A DNA stretch of 64,000 nucleotides from Thalassotalea marina (GTDB taxonomy: Bacteria; Pseudomonadota; Gammaproteobacteria; Enterobacterales; Alteromonadaceae): the NCBI RefSeq assembly GCF_014656435.1, contig NZ_BNCK01000004.1, forward strand, positions 372,001 through 436,000, read 5' to 3'. The notes under the pieces are model-generated. The model ran no database searches and was not told the DNA's origin. It saw only the letters and a list, made by a program, of their open reading frames with translations. This document shows positions 26,546 to 35,701 of this stretch, piece after piece; the stretch's first letter is position 1, and each line of letters opens with the position of its first letter. Made by a program: the position numbers and the translations under genes.

Positions 26546-28582
26546 CTATTTTTTAGCAACTTGTCCATAAGACAACATGTCAAACGTTATCCTTGCAGTC
26601 TCTTCTAAAAATGGATCGATCTCTTCCAGCGCTTCAGGTAAGTCTTCTAAATCGTCCACTTTTGCCAAACCAAGCTTTTCAAGTCGCTCATTTGTGCGAG
26701 CTAAACGTTTTGCTTTACGCTCATCACGTGTTGCTTTTCTCTCTTTATAATTAAGAGAGATTTCCTTTTTATCTTTCTCTAACTTGTATTCTTCAATATC
26801 TTCAAACAAATAACCAAATTCTGGATTAGTTTTAATACGTTCTTGATATAAAGAATTTAAATAGCTAATTTCACTATTAAGATCAGTTAAACGTGCATAA
26901 TTTGCTTTAGGAACCTGATCCCAAGGCAATGCGTTTTCTTCTTTACTCTCGCCCCATTCTTCGGGTGCAACTGCCGTTGGGAAAGCAATATCTGGGGTTA
27001 CCCCTTTATGCTGTGTACTGCCACCATTTATACGATAAAACTTAGCAATAGTGTATTGTATGCTGCCAAATGGCTTGTCGTATAAATCATAAACTCGCCC
27101 TAAAGGCCTATGTTGTTGAACTGTGCCTTTACCAAACGTTTGTTCACCAACAATAACGCCACGGCCATAATCTTGTATTGCGGCAGAAAAAATTTCTGAC
27201 GCCGAGGCGCTATATCGATCGACCATAACTGTTAATGGTCCATCATAATAACTTAATCCGTCTTTATCTCGATTGATGGCAATTCTATTAGCACCATCAC
27301 GAACTTGAACGACTGGCCCCTTGTCTATAAATAAACCCGTCAACAACGTAGCTTCACTCAGTGAACCACCGCCATTACCGCGTAAATCAACAATGATGCC
27401 TTCTACATTTTGATCTTGTAGTTTTTGCAGTTCTTTTTTAACATCACGGGACAAGTTATTGTAAAAACTTGGGATATTAATAACCCCTAATTTTTTGCTA
27501 TTTTCGTCGCCTGGTTTTTCAAAAATAACTTCAGATTTCGCTGCACGATCTTCTAAAACAATTTTATCTCGCACTATTGAGACGACTTTGATACTAGAAT
27601 CATCAACCGCATCTTTAGGCAACACTTGCAGCCTAACTTTAGTACCTTTAGGTCCTTTAATTAAGTCAACAACGTCATCTAAGCGCCAGCCTATCACATC
27701 TTTGAACTTCTCATCACCTTGAGAAACACCAACAATTTTGTCTTTGGGTTTTAACTGCTTTGATTTGTCCGCTGGACCACCTTTAATAATACTTTGTATT
27801 ACCGTGTAGTCTTCTTCGGCTCGCAATTGAGCACCGATACCTTCAAGAGACAAGTTCATGTCCATTTGAAAACGTTCGGCATTTCTTGGCGATAAATATG
27901 AAGTGTGAGGTTCAACAACACGCGCAAAACTGTTCATCACTATTTGAAAAACATCTTCACTTTCGCTCTGTTTTAATCGTTTAATCGCGTTTTTGTAGCG
28001 TTTACTTAAAATCTCTGTTGTTTTTTCCCAATCTTTTCCGGCTAATTTAAGATTTAGCGCGTCGTATTTGACCTTTGAAAACCAAAGACTGTCTAATTCT
28101 TCTTTATTTTTTGGCCAAGCCGCTTCTTCACGGTCAAAGTGATAAACATCATCTTTGTCAAAATCAAATGAAGGTAAAGCAAGTAACGATAACGCATACT
28201 CATAACGCTCTAAACGGCGTTGCAGATTTAAATTAAAAATATCGTAGGCGACGTCTAATTTTCCACGAGCAACAAAACTATCAAATTCAGTTCTGTATTT
28301 GCTAAACGCTTCGATATCACTCGCTAAAAAAACGTTACGGTTATAATCGAGTTGCTTTAAATAACGATCGAACACTTGCTCTGATAACGCATCATTAATT
28401 TGTACAGCTTTATAATGAGCACGGGTAAATTGAGCGGTAATTCGTTTGCTGGAGGTAGCATGCTGACTCTCAGGTGCCAAGATGGGCAGAGGGACATCTT
28501 TGTCTGTTTCAAATGCTGATACTATGCTGACGCTTGATAGCGACAATGATATTGCAAGAGCTATACGACAAATTTTTTGCAT
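26546..28582 (-). CDS. prc: Tail-specific protease Prc (S41 family)
   Basis: 678 residues with a signal peptide (about 1-23); a periplasmic processing protease that trims or degrades proteins from the C terminus. The helical N-terminal domain is followed by a PDZ domain (about 240-330, EGIGAQLRAEEDYTVIQSII). The peptidase core follows with RYSASASEIF and TFGKGTVQ; Ser460 and Lys485 are 25 residues apart, as in the E. coli Ser-Lys dyad. The C-terminal DUF3340-type region is rich in Lys/Glu. It follows proQ after 15 bases, the same proQ-prc pair as in E. coli. Confidence 0.96.
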   Translation of the reverse strand: MQKICRIALAISLSLSSVSIVSAFETDKDVPLPILAPESQHATSSKRITAQFTRAHYKAVQINDALSEQVFDRYLKQLDYNRNVFLASDIEAFSKYRTEFDSFVARGKLDVAYDIFNLNLQRRLERYEYALSLLALPSFDFDKDDVYHFDREEAAWPKNKEELDSLWFSKVKYDALNLKLAGKDWEKTTEILSKRYKNAIKRLKQSESEDVFQIVMNSFARVVEPHTSYLSPRNAERFQMDMNLSLEGIGAQLRAEEDYTVIQSIIKGGPADKSKQLKPKDKIVGVSQGDEKFKDVIGWRLDDVVDLIKGPKGTKVRLQVLPKDAVDDSSIKVVSIVRDKIVLEDRAAKSEVIFEKPGDENSKKLGVINIPSFYNNLSRDVKKELQKLQDQNVEGIIVDLRGNGGGSLSEATLLTGLFIDKGPVVQVRDGANRIAINRDKDGLSYYDGPLTVMVDRYSASASEIFSAAIQDYGRGVIVGEQTFGKGTVQQHRPLGRVYDLYDKPFGSIQYTIAKFYRINGGSTQHKGVTPDIAFPTAVAPEEWGESKEENALPWDQVPKANYARLTDLNSEISYLNSLYQERIKTNPEFGYLFEDIEEYKLEKDKKEISLNYKERKATRDERKAKRLARTNERLEKLGLAKVDDLEDLPEALEEIDPFLEETARITFDMLSYGQVAKK

Positions 28583-28597
28583 GCTTGCTACTCCAAT

Positions 28598-29296
28598 TTA
28601 TTCAGTAAAAATATGCTTAACTTGAGTTTTGACAACCATTCCCGAACTAAGTTGCACACTGATATCATCACCAGACACTTCTGTAATTACAGCATCCATC
28701 GGTGCATTGCCTAATTGAACTTTCACTGCTTTGCCTACTGACACTGAATCTGCGGCTACAGGTTTAAGTTTAGCGGCTACTTTTGTTTGTGCACGTTTAG
28801 TTGATGATACAGACTTAAATTTGGACTTATCTTTTGGTTTGCCTTTGTGCTGCGCGCCTTTATTTTCAGCGACCTTACCCTTATACGGCTTTTGTCCTTT
28901 ATTGTCTTTGGTATTTTTGTTACCAAATTTTTCTTTGCTCTCTTTTAACGACTTTTCAGCGAAATCAGCTTGCTCTTGGTCAATCTCTTCCACTTCTTTG
29001 CCATCAACATCAACACGGAAAGTGCCTTGCTTAATTGCTTTCAAGTAACGCCAACTGCTTGTGTAATGACGTAATGCTTGACGTAATCTGGTCTTGCTTA
29101 CCGTTTCATCACCTTCCAAACGCTCAGCTAACTCTTGGAAAATACCAATCTTAAGCGGTTTAGCAGGTCCATCTAGCGATAAACATTCAGGGAACTTCTC
29201 TACTAAATACGCAATAATTTCTTTTGCGCTTGGACGTTTTGCTTCAGGGGTAGTTGCTTCGTTAGTTGCAACATCTTTTTCAGTTTTAGTTTCCAT
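28598..29296 (-). CDS. proQ: RNA chaperone ProQ
   Basis: 232 residues, the same length as E. coli ProQ. The FinO-like RNA-binding domain spans about 20-125 (AYLVEKFPECLSLDGPAKPLKIGIFQ, TRLRQALRHYTSSWRYL). A Lys/Gly/Asn-rich linker (about 130-175) and a small C-terminal Tudor-like domain (VSVGKAVKVQLGNAPMDAVI...VKTQVKHIF) follow. ProQ binds structured small RNAs and mRNA 3' ends. It sits in the order msrC - small orf - proQ - prc, like yebR-proQ-prc with one inserted gene. Confidence 0.95.
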   Translation of the reverse strand: METKTEKDVATNEATTPEAKRPSAKEIIAYLVEKFPECLSLDGPAKPLKIGIFQELAERLEGDETVSKTRLRQALRHYTSSWRYLKAIKQGTFRVDVDGKEVEEIDQEQADFAEKSLKESKEKFGNKNTKDNKGQKPYKGKVAENKGAQHKGKPKDKSKFKSVSSTKRAQTKVAAKLKPVAADSVSVGKAVKVQLGNAPMDAVITEVSGDDISVQLSSGMVVKTQVKHIFTE

Positions 29297-29314
29297 AATA
29301 ACTACTTTAATAAT

Positions 29315-29596
29315 TTATTCGTTTAAATACTGCTCACGATTGATAAGTACGTGTTGACACCAGTCACTGATATCTTCAGAGGTTATATCCATTAATGCCT
29401 CTTGGCCAATCCAATGGTCCCACACTTGCTCTAATAAATTTATTAGCTCATCAGGTGAGATATCATCTTCGGCATAATCATACAGTGTATGGTAAATCTC
29501 GTTTAGATTCTCGGCAACTTGTTCTTCGTTTCCATCCCAATCTCCAACTACAGCTTCAGAGACAAGATAGTCATGAATAATAACTAATTCCTTCAT
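29315..29596 (-). CDS. Small acidic protein of unknown function between msrC and proQ
   Basis: 93 residues, strongly acidic (many Asp/Glu), no signal peptide or membrane helix; predicted helical (NEEQVAENLNEIYHTLYDYAEDD, DELINLLEQVWDHWIG). I do not recognise the family. Its coding status is supported by tight packing: 3 bases after the msrC stop and 18 before the proQ start, same strand, and protein-like composition. The gene is not found between yebR and proQ in E. coli. Context suggests co-expression with the methionine-sulfoxide reductase and the RNA chaperone only. Confidence 0.75.
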   Translation of the reverse strand: MKELVIIHDYLVSEAVVGDWDGNEEQVAENLNEIYHTLYDYAEDDISPDELINLLEQVWDHWIGQEALMDITSEDISDWCQHVLINREQYLNE

Positions 29597-29599
29597 TGC

Positions 29600-30058
29600 C
29601 TACCTCAACGAAGACTCTAACAAGCCTACGATGCGTTCCAGACCATCCTGATCACATTGGTCAAAACGGTTAAAAGCGATACTGTCGATATCCAACACGG
29701 CAATCACCTTTTCGTTTTGTCTAACAGGAATAACAATTTCTGCGTTACTGGCCGCGTCACAAGCGATATGACCCGAAAACTGGTGCACATCATCGATGCG
29801 TTGTGTTTTGTTTTCAGCAACTGCAGTACCACATACTCCTTTACCTACAGGAATACGAATACAGGCTACTTTACCTTGGAAAGGTCCCAAAATCAGCTCA
29901 TTGTCGATTAAACGATAAAAACCTGCCCAATTTACATCGGACAAGTTTTCAAATAACAATGCGCTAATATTTGCCATGTTGGCAATGACATCAGACTCAT
30001 CACCAATGATCGCCTCTACTTGACGATACAATTGATCATAAAATTCTGCTTTTGACAT
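29600..30058 (-). CDS. msrC: Free methionine-(R)-sulfoxide reductase (GAF domain)
   Basis: 152 residues forming one GAF domain, the YebR/fRMsr family that reduces free Met-R-sulfoxide. The three conserved cysteines are present: GKVACIRI, GKGVCGTA and GHIACDAASNAEIV, which gives the resolving/catalytic arrangement of the family. NWAGFYR and AVLDIDS are also typical. First gene of the msrC - orf - proQ - prc set, and 3 bases from the next gene. Confidence 0.92.
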   Translation of the reverse strand: MSKAEFYDQLYRQVEAIIGDESDVIANMANISALLFENLSDVNWAGFYRLIDNELILGPFQGKVACIRIPVGKGVCGTAVAENKTQRIDDVHQFSGHIACDAASNAEIVIPVRQNEKVIAVLDIDSIAFNRFDQCDQDGLERIVGLLESSLR

Positions 30059-30156
30059 TTTAGTTTATGCCCTAGTTTCAAAATGGGCATAACATACCTT
30101 GATAGCGCCTTAAATTAAAGCATTAAAGCTGAAATGACGGCAATTAATTGCAATTT

Positions 30157-30921
30157 CTAAGGCTTTATTTGATATATCACCATAACTTGAGCAGAAATTG
30201 CTCTTTCTGTCGCTTGTGATTTAAATCCTACGTCAGACTCCATTGCTGCCATTCTATAGGCAACAGGTGCGTGGTACCCCACTTCTTTTACCGATAACAC
30301 TTGCCCTACACCAACGCCTAGTTGCTTCGCCATTTTGTTAGCTTTATCACTGGCATTGGCAATGGCTTGATTTAATGCTTGTTCATACAAACTTTCAGGG
30401 TTGCTAAAGCCTAATTCAATCGGTGAAATATGACTGACACCAATTTTAACTAGCTTATCTAGTACTCGATCATATTGCTCTAAAGAAGATAATTTAACTG
30501 AAATTGTACGACCAACATCAAACATACGAATTTTTTCAATGGCCTGCTGGTTATTATTTACCGAAGTAATGACCTTTGTATCATCATCTAGCTTACTCCT
30601 TACTTTTGTATGAGGCATGTCTGTAGGTACTTTTTCATAATACGGGTACATGGTCATCATGGATGTATCAATATGTTTAGCATCTACTCCTTGCTTTTTG
30701 AACATGTTAACCACTTGTTGACTTTTATCATCTACCAGTGATTTTAGTTTAGAAGATACTCGCCCTCTTTCGTTAATACTAATAGTTAGGGAAAACTGAT
30801 CTGGCAACGCCTTCATACTGGCTTTACCGATAACTTCAATCCCCTCTTGGGCCATACTTGAAGCCATAGGTACTAAAGTCATCGTGAATAATAAAATACC
30901 CTGTCGGATCATCTTCATCAT
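30157..30921 (-). CDS. SIMPL domain (DUF541) exported protein
   Basis: 254 residues with a signal peptide (about 1-24, ending MASSMAQ). The SIMPL domain (about 27-250) begins EVIGKASMKALPDQFSLTISINERG and ends AISAQVMVIYQI. It has the usual mid-domain DVGRTISVKLSSLEQYDRVLDKLVKIG. Family members are periplasmic or outer-membrane associated and of poorly defined role (E. coli YggE has been linked to oxidative stress). It lies 18 bases after the DUF2057 gene, so the two exported proteins are probably co-transcribed. Confidence 0.85.
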   Translation of the reverse strand: MMKMIRQGILLFTMTLVPMASSMAQEGIEVIGKASMKALPDQFSLTISINERGRVSSKLKSLVDDKSQQVVNMFKKQGVDAKHIDTSMMTMYPYYEKVPTDMPHTKVRSKLDDDTKVITSVNNNQQAIEKIRMFDVGRTISVKLSSLEQYDRVLDKLVKIGVSHISPIELGFSNPESLYEQALNQAIANASDKANKMAKQLGVGVGQVLSVKEVGYHAPVAYRMAAMESDVGFKSQATERAISAQVMVIYQIKP

Positions 30922-30939
30922 AAATTCCTCGTTTCAGTG

Positions 30940-31530
30940 TTACTGTTGAATTCGTTTAAGAAAAATAGCTCGTTGCTCTTTATTTGCTTGTTGCCACCAA
31001 TAATTCAACATATCGAGCGCCATGGTTGCATCTGTTTGCTGAATGCTTTCTGAATGTTGCTTTTTCGACAGTGTAGTTGTTGTATTTTGTTCTAGTGCTT
31101 TAATTTGTTCCTTTGCTATCAAATCAACCATTTTATTTTGCTTGGTAAGCAGTTGTTCACCTGTTGTTGTCTCAATAGTCACGTTAGGATTTTTAGCAAA
31201 TTTTCTAGCAACCGTTTCATCCAGCATACGAGGAACGATAAGTTTAAGGCTGGTATTGCCTTTTACCTCAAACGCTATCATAAAAGGCTTTGATTTGATG
31301 GTGACATGATCGTCATTTTCAATATCCTCAAATAACTCTTCATAACGCACTTGCATCACATTGGCGCCAACATTAATCGCAAATTTGGTTTGACGATTGA
31401 ATAAATTAAAACCTTGCTCTTCACCATTAATAGAAATAACTGTGATATTTTCAGGAATTAGAATTTCATTGGCAAAAGAGTAAAGTGAACTAAGGAAAGT
31501 TGCACAAACAAACAACACACTTTTATACAT
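30940..31530 (-). CDS. DUF2057 (YccT-like) periplasmic protein
   Basis: I start at ATG 31530: AAGGAT lies six bases upstream and the product opens with a signal peptide (MYKSVLFVCATFLSSLYSFANE). The longer frame from 31587 would run through the prpF terminator hairpin. 196 residues. ILIPENITVISINGEEQGFNLFNRQTKFAINVGANVMQVRYEELF is the DUF2057 signature region. The C terminus has a polar region and an amphipathic MALDMLNYWWQQANKEQRAIFLK helix, not found in short YccT proteins. E. coli YccT has been reported to interfere with curli assembly; whether that applies here is unknown. Confidence 0.8.
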   Translation of the reverse strand: MYKSVLFVCATFLSSLYSFANEILIPENITVISINGEEQGFNLFNRQTKFAINVGANVMQVRYEELFEDIENDDHVTIKSKPFMIAFEVKGNTSLKLIVPRMLDETVARKFAKNPNVTIETTTGEQLLTKQNKMVDLIAKEQIKALEQNTTTTLSKKQHSESIQQTDATMALDMLNYWWQQANKEQRAIFLKRIQQ

Positions 31531-31545
31531 AAATATCCTTTTAAA

Positions 31546-31590
31546 TAAAAAAGGCTTGGCAGATGAATCTATTGGTACATCAGCCAAGCC
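31546..31590 (-). terminator. Intrinsic terminator of the prp operon
   Basis: On the minus strand GGCTTGGC-T-GATG pairs with CATC-T-GCCAAGCC around a 12-nt loop, then TTTTTTATTT. It lies 22 bases after the prpF stop. Confidence 0.88.
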
Positions 31591-31611
31591 CTAAATGCAA
31601 ATGAGGAAATG

Positions 31612-32790
31612 TTAAAAACTGTCAGCAGGAATTCTAACCCAACCTTCCATTAAGATACGTGCACTGCGGCTCATACTGGCTTTTTCAACAACCCATGAAC
31701 CGCTGGCATCACTTGCCTTGGCACCCACTTTCAATGTGCCAGATGGATGGCCAAATGTAACAGACTCCTTCACGCCTTCACCTGCTACGCTATTCACTAC
31801 AGTTCCAGGAATTGCTGCTGCTGCACCAATAGCAACAGCTGCTGTCCCCATCATGGCATGATGCAATTTACCCATAGATAAGGCACGAACATTTAAGTCA
31901 ATTGCTGTCGCATCAATTTCTTTGCCACTTGATGCGGTATAAGATTGTGCAGCACCTACGATAGCAATTTTTGGCGTATGTTGACGTGATTGCGCTTGCG
32001 TAACGTCACTGATTAAGCCCATTTTAATCGCGCCATACGCTCTAATCGTTTCAAAACGAGTTAAGGCTGAACTGTCATTATTAATGTCATCTTGTAATTC
32101 GGTGCCTGAATAACCTAAATCTTTTGCATGCATAAAAATGGTAGGAATGCCTGCACTTATCATAGTCACTTCAAATGAGCCTATCTCAGGCACCTCCAGC
32201 GTATCTACCACGTTGCCAGTAGGAAACATTGCTTCGCTAGGATCTACCGGTGCGATAAATTCAACGGGAACTTCAGCCGCGGGAAAGGTAACACCGTCTA
32301 GTTCAAAATCACCCGTTTCTTGTACCTCTCCGTTTGTGATTGGTACATGGGAAACGATGGTTTTATTGATGTTTTTTTGCCATATTTTTACTGTGCAAAC
32401 ACCGTTTTCAGGTATTTTGTCAGCATCTACTAAACCTGACTGAATGGCGAAAGCCCCAACAGCAGCGGTTAAATTGCCACAATTGCCAGACCAATCAACA
32501 AAAGCTTTATCAATCGCGACTTGGCCAAAAAGATAATCTACGTCGTGATCTGTTTGTTGTGACTTACTAATGATCACCGTTTTGCTGGTACTTGACGTCG
32601 CTCCACCCATACCATCGGTTTGTTTGCCATAAGGATCTGGGCTTCCGATAACACGAAGCAACATGTTATCTCGCGCCTCGCCGGGAACTTGGCATGAAAT
32701 AGGCAAGTCAGTTAAGTTAAAAAACACGCCTTTTGACGTGCCACCTCGCATATAGGTCGCCGGTATTTTAATTTGTTGTGCACTAGGCAT
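31612..32790 (-). CDS. prpF: 2-methylaconitate cis-trans isomerase PrpF
   Basis: 392 residues. It isomerises the 2-methylaconitate made by AcnD so that an aconitase can hydrate it to 2-methylisocitrate. The N-terminal IPATYMRGGTSKGVFF and DPYGKQTDGMGGATSSTSKTVI are signatures of the family (diaminopimelate-epimerase-like fold). It also has DWSGNCGNLTAAVGAFA with the conserved Cys and the late HPSGTLKVGA block. Last gene of gntR-prpB-prpC-acnD-prpF and followed by the operon terminator. Confidence 0.95.
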   Translation of the reverse strand: MPSAQQIKIPATYMRGGTSKGVFFNLTDLPISCQVPGEARDNMLLRVIGSPDPYGKQTDGMGGATSSTSKTVIISKSQQTDHDVDYLFGQVAIDKAFVDWSGNCGNLTAAVGAFAIQSGLVDADKIPENGVCTVKIWQKNINKTIVSHVPITNGEVQETGDFELDGVTFPAAEVPVEFIAPVDPSEAMFPTGNVVDTLEVPEIGSFEVTMISAGIPTIFMHAKDLGYSGTELQDDINNDSSALTRFETIRAYGAIKMGLISDVTQAQSRQHTPKIAIVGAAQSYTASSGKEIDATAIDLNVRALSMGKLHHAMMGTAAVAIGAAAAIPGTVVNSVAGEGVKESVTFGHPSGTLKVGAKASDASGSWVVEKASMSRSARILMEGWVRIPADSF

Positions 32791-32886
32791 AAAATGCTCC
32801 TTGGATTTGCCTTTATTTTGTTATTAGCAAACTAGCTTATTAATCAGTGACGGTTTTACTTAATAAACCGCCACCGTTTGTTTTAG

Positions 32887-35505
32887 TTAAGCATTAGACT
32901 CTAAAAAATCTTGGGCGAAACGTTGTAATACCCCGCCGGCTTGATAAACAGAACACTCTTCTGCGGTATCTAATCGACACTTCACTGAAAATGTCACCTG
33001 TTCACCATCACGACGTGTCATGTCGACTTGTAACATTGCACCGGGTGTTTTATCACCTAAAACCGTAAAGGTTTCTGTACCGTCAATTTGGAATGTGTGG
33101 CGTGTTTCACCGTTAACAAATTCCAGTGGCAACACCCCCATACCCACAAGGTTAGTGCGGTGTATACGTTCAAAACCTTCAGCGATAATGGCTTCTACAC
33201 CAGCTAATCGCACTCCTTTGGCTGCCCAGTCACGAGATGAACCTTGACCATAGTCTGCACCGGCAACAATGATTAATGGCTGCGCTCTGTCCATATAGGT
33301 TTCAATCGCTTCCCACATACGTGTTTGCTGACCTTCAGGCTCTATGCGAGCTAATGATCCTTGAATCACCTCACCATGCTCATCACGGCACATTTCATTA
33401 AGCAATTTAGGGTTGGCAAATGTCGCGCGCTGCGCCGTTAGATGATCGCCTCGATGTGTAGCATACGAGTTAAAATCTTCTTCAGGCAAGCCCATTTTAG
33501 CGAGATATTCGCCAGCAGCACTTGAGGCCAAAATAGCATTTGACGGTGATAAATGGTCAGTTGTGATGTTATCGCCAAGCACTGCCAAAGGTCGCATATC
33601 TTTTAGTAACCTTTCACCGGCTAACGCCCCCTCCCAATAAGGAGGACGCCTAATATAAGTAGACATTTCTCGCCATTGATACAGAGGGCTGATTTTTGCC
33701 GCACCAGCATCACCATAATCTACTTTCAGGTCAAACATAGGTTCATAGACTTTTTTAAATTGCTCAGGTTTAACCGCCTTGGCAACAATGGCATCTATCT
33801 CTTCATCACTTGGCCATAAATCTTTTAAAGTAATTGCGTTGCCTTGTTGGTCGACACCTAATACATCTTGCTCAATATCAAACCTAACCGTTCCGGCAAT
33901 GGCGTAAGCAACAACAAGTGGAGGTGAAGCAAGAAACGCTTGTTTAGCATATGGGTGAATACGACCATCAAAGTTACGATTACCAGAAAGTACGGCAGTG
34001 GCGTAGAGATCTCGGTCGATAATTTCCTGCTGAATTTGTGGGTCTAAAGCACCAGACATGCCGTTACAGGTCGTACAGGCGTAGGCGACAATACCAAAGC
34101 CTAATTTTTCTAATTCAGTTAATAAACCAGCTTCTTCAAGGTACAATTTGGCCACTTTTGAGCCAGGAGCAAAAGAGGTTTTAACCCAAGGCTTACGGAC
34201 AAGTCCTAATTCATTGGCTTTTTTCGCAACCAAACCAGCCGCTACTACATTGCGAGGGTTAGAGGTATTGGTACAAGAGGTGATCGCGGCAATAATACAC
34301 GCGCCATCTGGCATTTGCCCTTGCCAGTTATCTTGTGCAGGCTCTTGCCATTTACCCGCTACTTCACGCGCCGCTAGCTCTGCGGTTGGCAAACGACGGT
34401 GTGGATTCGATGGGCCAGCCATATTGCGGCACACTGTTGATAAATCAAAGGTCAATACTCGCTCGTATTGAGCCGCTGTCATTTGGCTTGCCCAAAGCCC
34501 AGTTTGCTTTGCATATTGCTCAACTAGGGCTACTTGTTCAGGCTCACGACCAGTGATTTTCAAATAATCAATGGTTTGTTCATCAATGTAGAACATACCA
34601 GCCGATGCACCATATTCCGGTGTCATGTTTGAAATAGTCGCTCTATCACCTATTGTTAGACCAGCTGCGCCTTCACCAAAAAACTCTAAGTAACTTGAAA
34701 CTACACGCTCTTGACGCAAAAATTCAGTGATCGCTAATACTATATCTGTCGCGGTAATACCCGGTTGGCGCTTACCAATAAGCTCAACACCAATAATGTC
34801 TGGCAAACGCATCATTGAAGCGCGGCCTAACATGACATTTTCAGCTTCTAAGCCACCAACACCAATGGCTATAACGCCCAAGGCATCAACATGGGGCGTA
34901 TGAGAGTCAGTGCCAACACAAGTATCAGGAAAAGCCACACCATCACGCGCTTGAATAACTGGCGACATCTTCTCTAAGTTAATTTGATGCATGATACCGT
35001 TACCGGCAGGAATAACGTCTACATTTTCAAACGCTGTTTTAGTCCATTCGATAAAATGAAATCTATCTTCATTTCGTCTGTCTTCAATGGCGCGGTTTTT
35101 TTCAAAGGCATCTGCTTCAAAGCCTGCGTGTTCAACCGCTAAAGAGTGATCAACAATTAGCTGCGTAGGAACAACGGGGTTAACTTTAGCTGGATCTCCG
35201 CCTTTTTCAGCGATGGCATCTCTTAAACCAGCCAAATCAACTAAAGCGGTTTGCCCTAAAATATCGTGACAAACCACACGTGCTGGATACCAAGGGAAGT
35301 CTAAATCCCTTTTTCTGTCGATGATCTGAGTTAAACTCTCGGTTAATGTATTTGGATCACAGCGTCTAACTAACTGCTCCGCTAATACTTTAGAGGTGTA
35401 TGGTAAACCGTCGTAGCTGCCGGGTTTAATATCTTCAATAGCTTGACGGGTATCAAAATAGTCTAGTTTTGTGCCGTCAAGACGTTTGCGGTAATTAGTA
35501 TTCAT
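32887..35505 (-). CDS. acnD: 2-methylcitrate dehydratase, Fe/S-dependent (AcnD)
   Basis: 872 residues, aconitase superfamily. It dehydrates 2-methylcitrate to 2-methylaconitate and replaces PrpD in bacteria that carry PrpF. Fe-S ligand segments are AAITSCTNTSNPRN (about 410-425) and YACTTCNGMSG (about 475-485). GTDSHTPHVDALGVI and the C-terminal swivel domain with GADYGQGSSRDWAAKG complete the family pattern. The N terminus (YRKRLDGTKLDYFDTRQAIEDIKPGSYDGLPYTSKVLAE) is AcnD-like rather than AcnA-like. It lies 196 bases after prpC, with a strong hairpin between. Confidence 0.95.
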   Translation of the reverse strand: MNTNYRKRLDGTKLDYFDTRQAIEDIKPGSYDGLPYTSKVLAEQLVRRCDPNTLTESLTQIIDRKRDLDFPWYPARVVCHDILGQTALVDLAGLRDAIAEKGGDPAKVNPVVPTQLIVDHSLAVEHAGFEADAFEKNRAIEDRRNEDRFHFIEWTKTAFENVDVIPAGNGIMHQINLEKMSPVIQARDGVAFPDTCVGTDSHTPHVDALGVIAIGVGGLEAENVMLGRASMMRLPDIIGVELIGKRQPGITATDIVLAITEFLRQERVVSSYLEFFGEGAAGLTIGDRATISNMTPEYGASAGMFYIDEQTIDYLKITGREPEQVALVEQYAKQTGLWASQMTAAQYERVLTFDLSTVCRNMAGPSNPHRRLPTAELAAREVAGKWQEPAQDNWQGQMPDGACIIAAITSCTNTSNPRNVVAAGLVAKKANELGLVRKPWVKTSFAPGSKVAKLYLEEAGLLTELEKLGFGIVAYACTTCNGMSGALDPQIQQEIIDRDLYATAVLSGNRNFDGRIHPYAKQAFLASPPLVVAYAIAGTVRFDIEQDVLGVDQQGNAITLKDLWPSDEEIDAIVAKAVKPEQFKKVYEPMFDLKVDYGDAGAAKISPLYQWREMSTYIRRPPYWEGALAGERLLKDMRPLAVLGDNITTDHLSPSNAILASSAAGEYLAKMGLPEEDFNSYATHRGDHLTAQRATFANPKLLNEMCRDEHGEVIQGSLARIEPEGQQTRMWEAIETYMDRAQPLIIVAGADYGQGSSRDWAAKGVRLAGVEAIIAEGFERIHRTNLVGMGVLPLEFVNGETRHTFQIDGTETFTVLGDKTPGAMLQVDMTRRDGEQVTFSVKCRLDTAEECSVYQAGGVLQRFAQDFLESNA

Positions 35506-35619
35506 CTCGTTACCTAAATAGATGATTGATTAGAAAAGAAACTTAGTTCGCGATTATGACGCTGCAAGAACAAGTATATACACAGCTTTGATTAACGCTT
35601 ACGTTGTAGTGAAAACGCC

Positions 35620-35661
35620 TGTTTAGCACTCAGCATTATTTTAATACCTGAGCGCTAAACA
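35620..35661 (-). repeat. Hairpin between prpC and acnD
   Basis: Arms TGTTTAGC-A-CTCAG and CTGAG-C-GCTAAACA with a 14-nt loop; in the minus-strand RNA the mismatch becomes G-U, giving a continuous 14-bp stem. Only a short T run follows. It may stabilise the upstream prpB-prpC message or attenuate acnD-prpF. Confidence 0.6.
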
Positions 35662-35701
35662 AACATTTATTACACTGTTCAAAGGCTATCGCTGCCTTTA
35701 A

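Noticed and set aside
31531-31587. N-terminal extension of the DUF2057 protein
   Set aside because: It would be encoded by the prpF terminator hairpin; the internal ATG at 31530 has a ribosome site and signal peptide.
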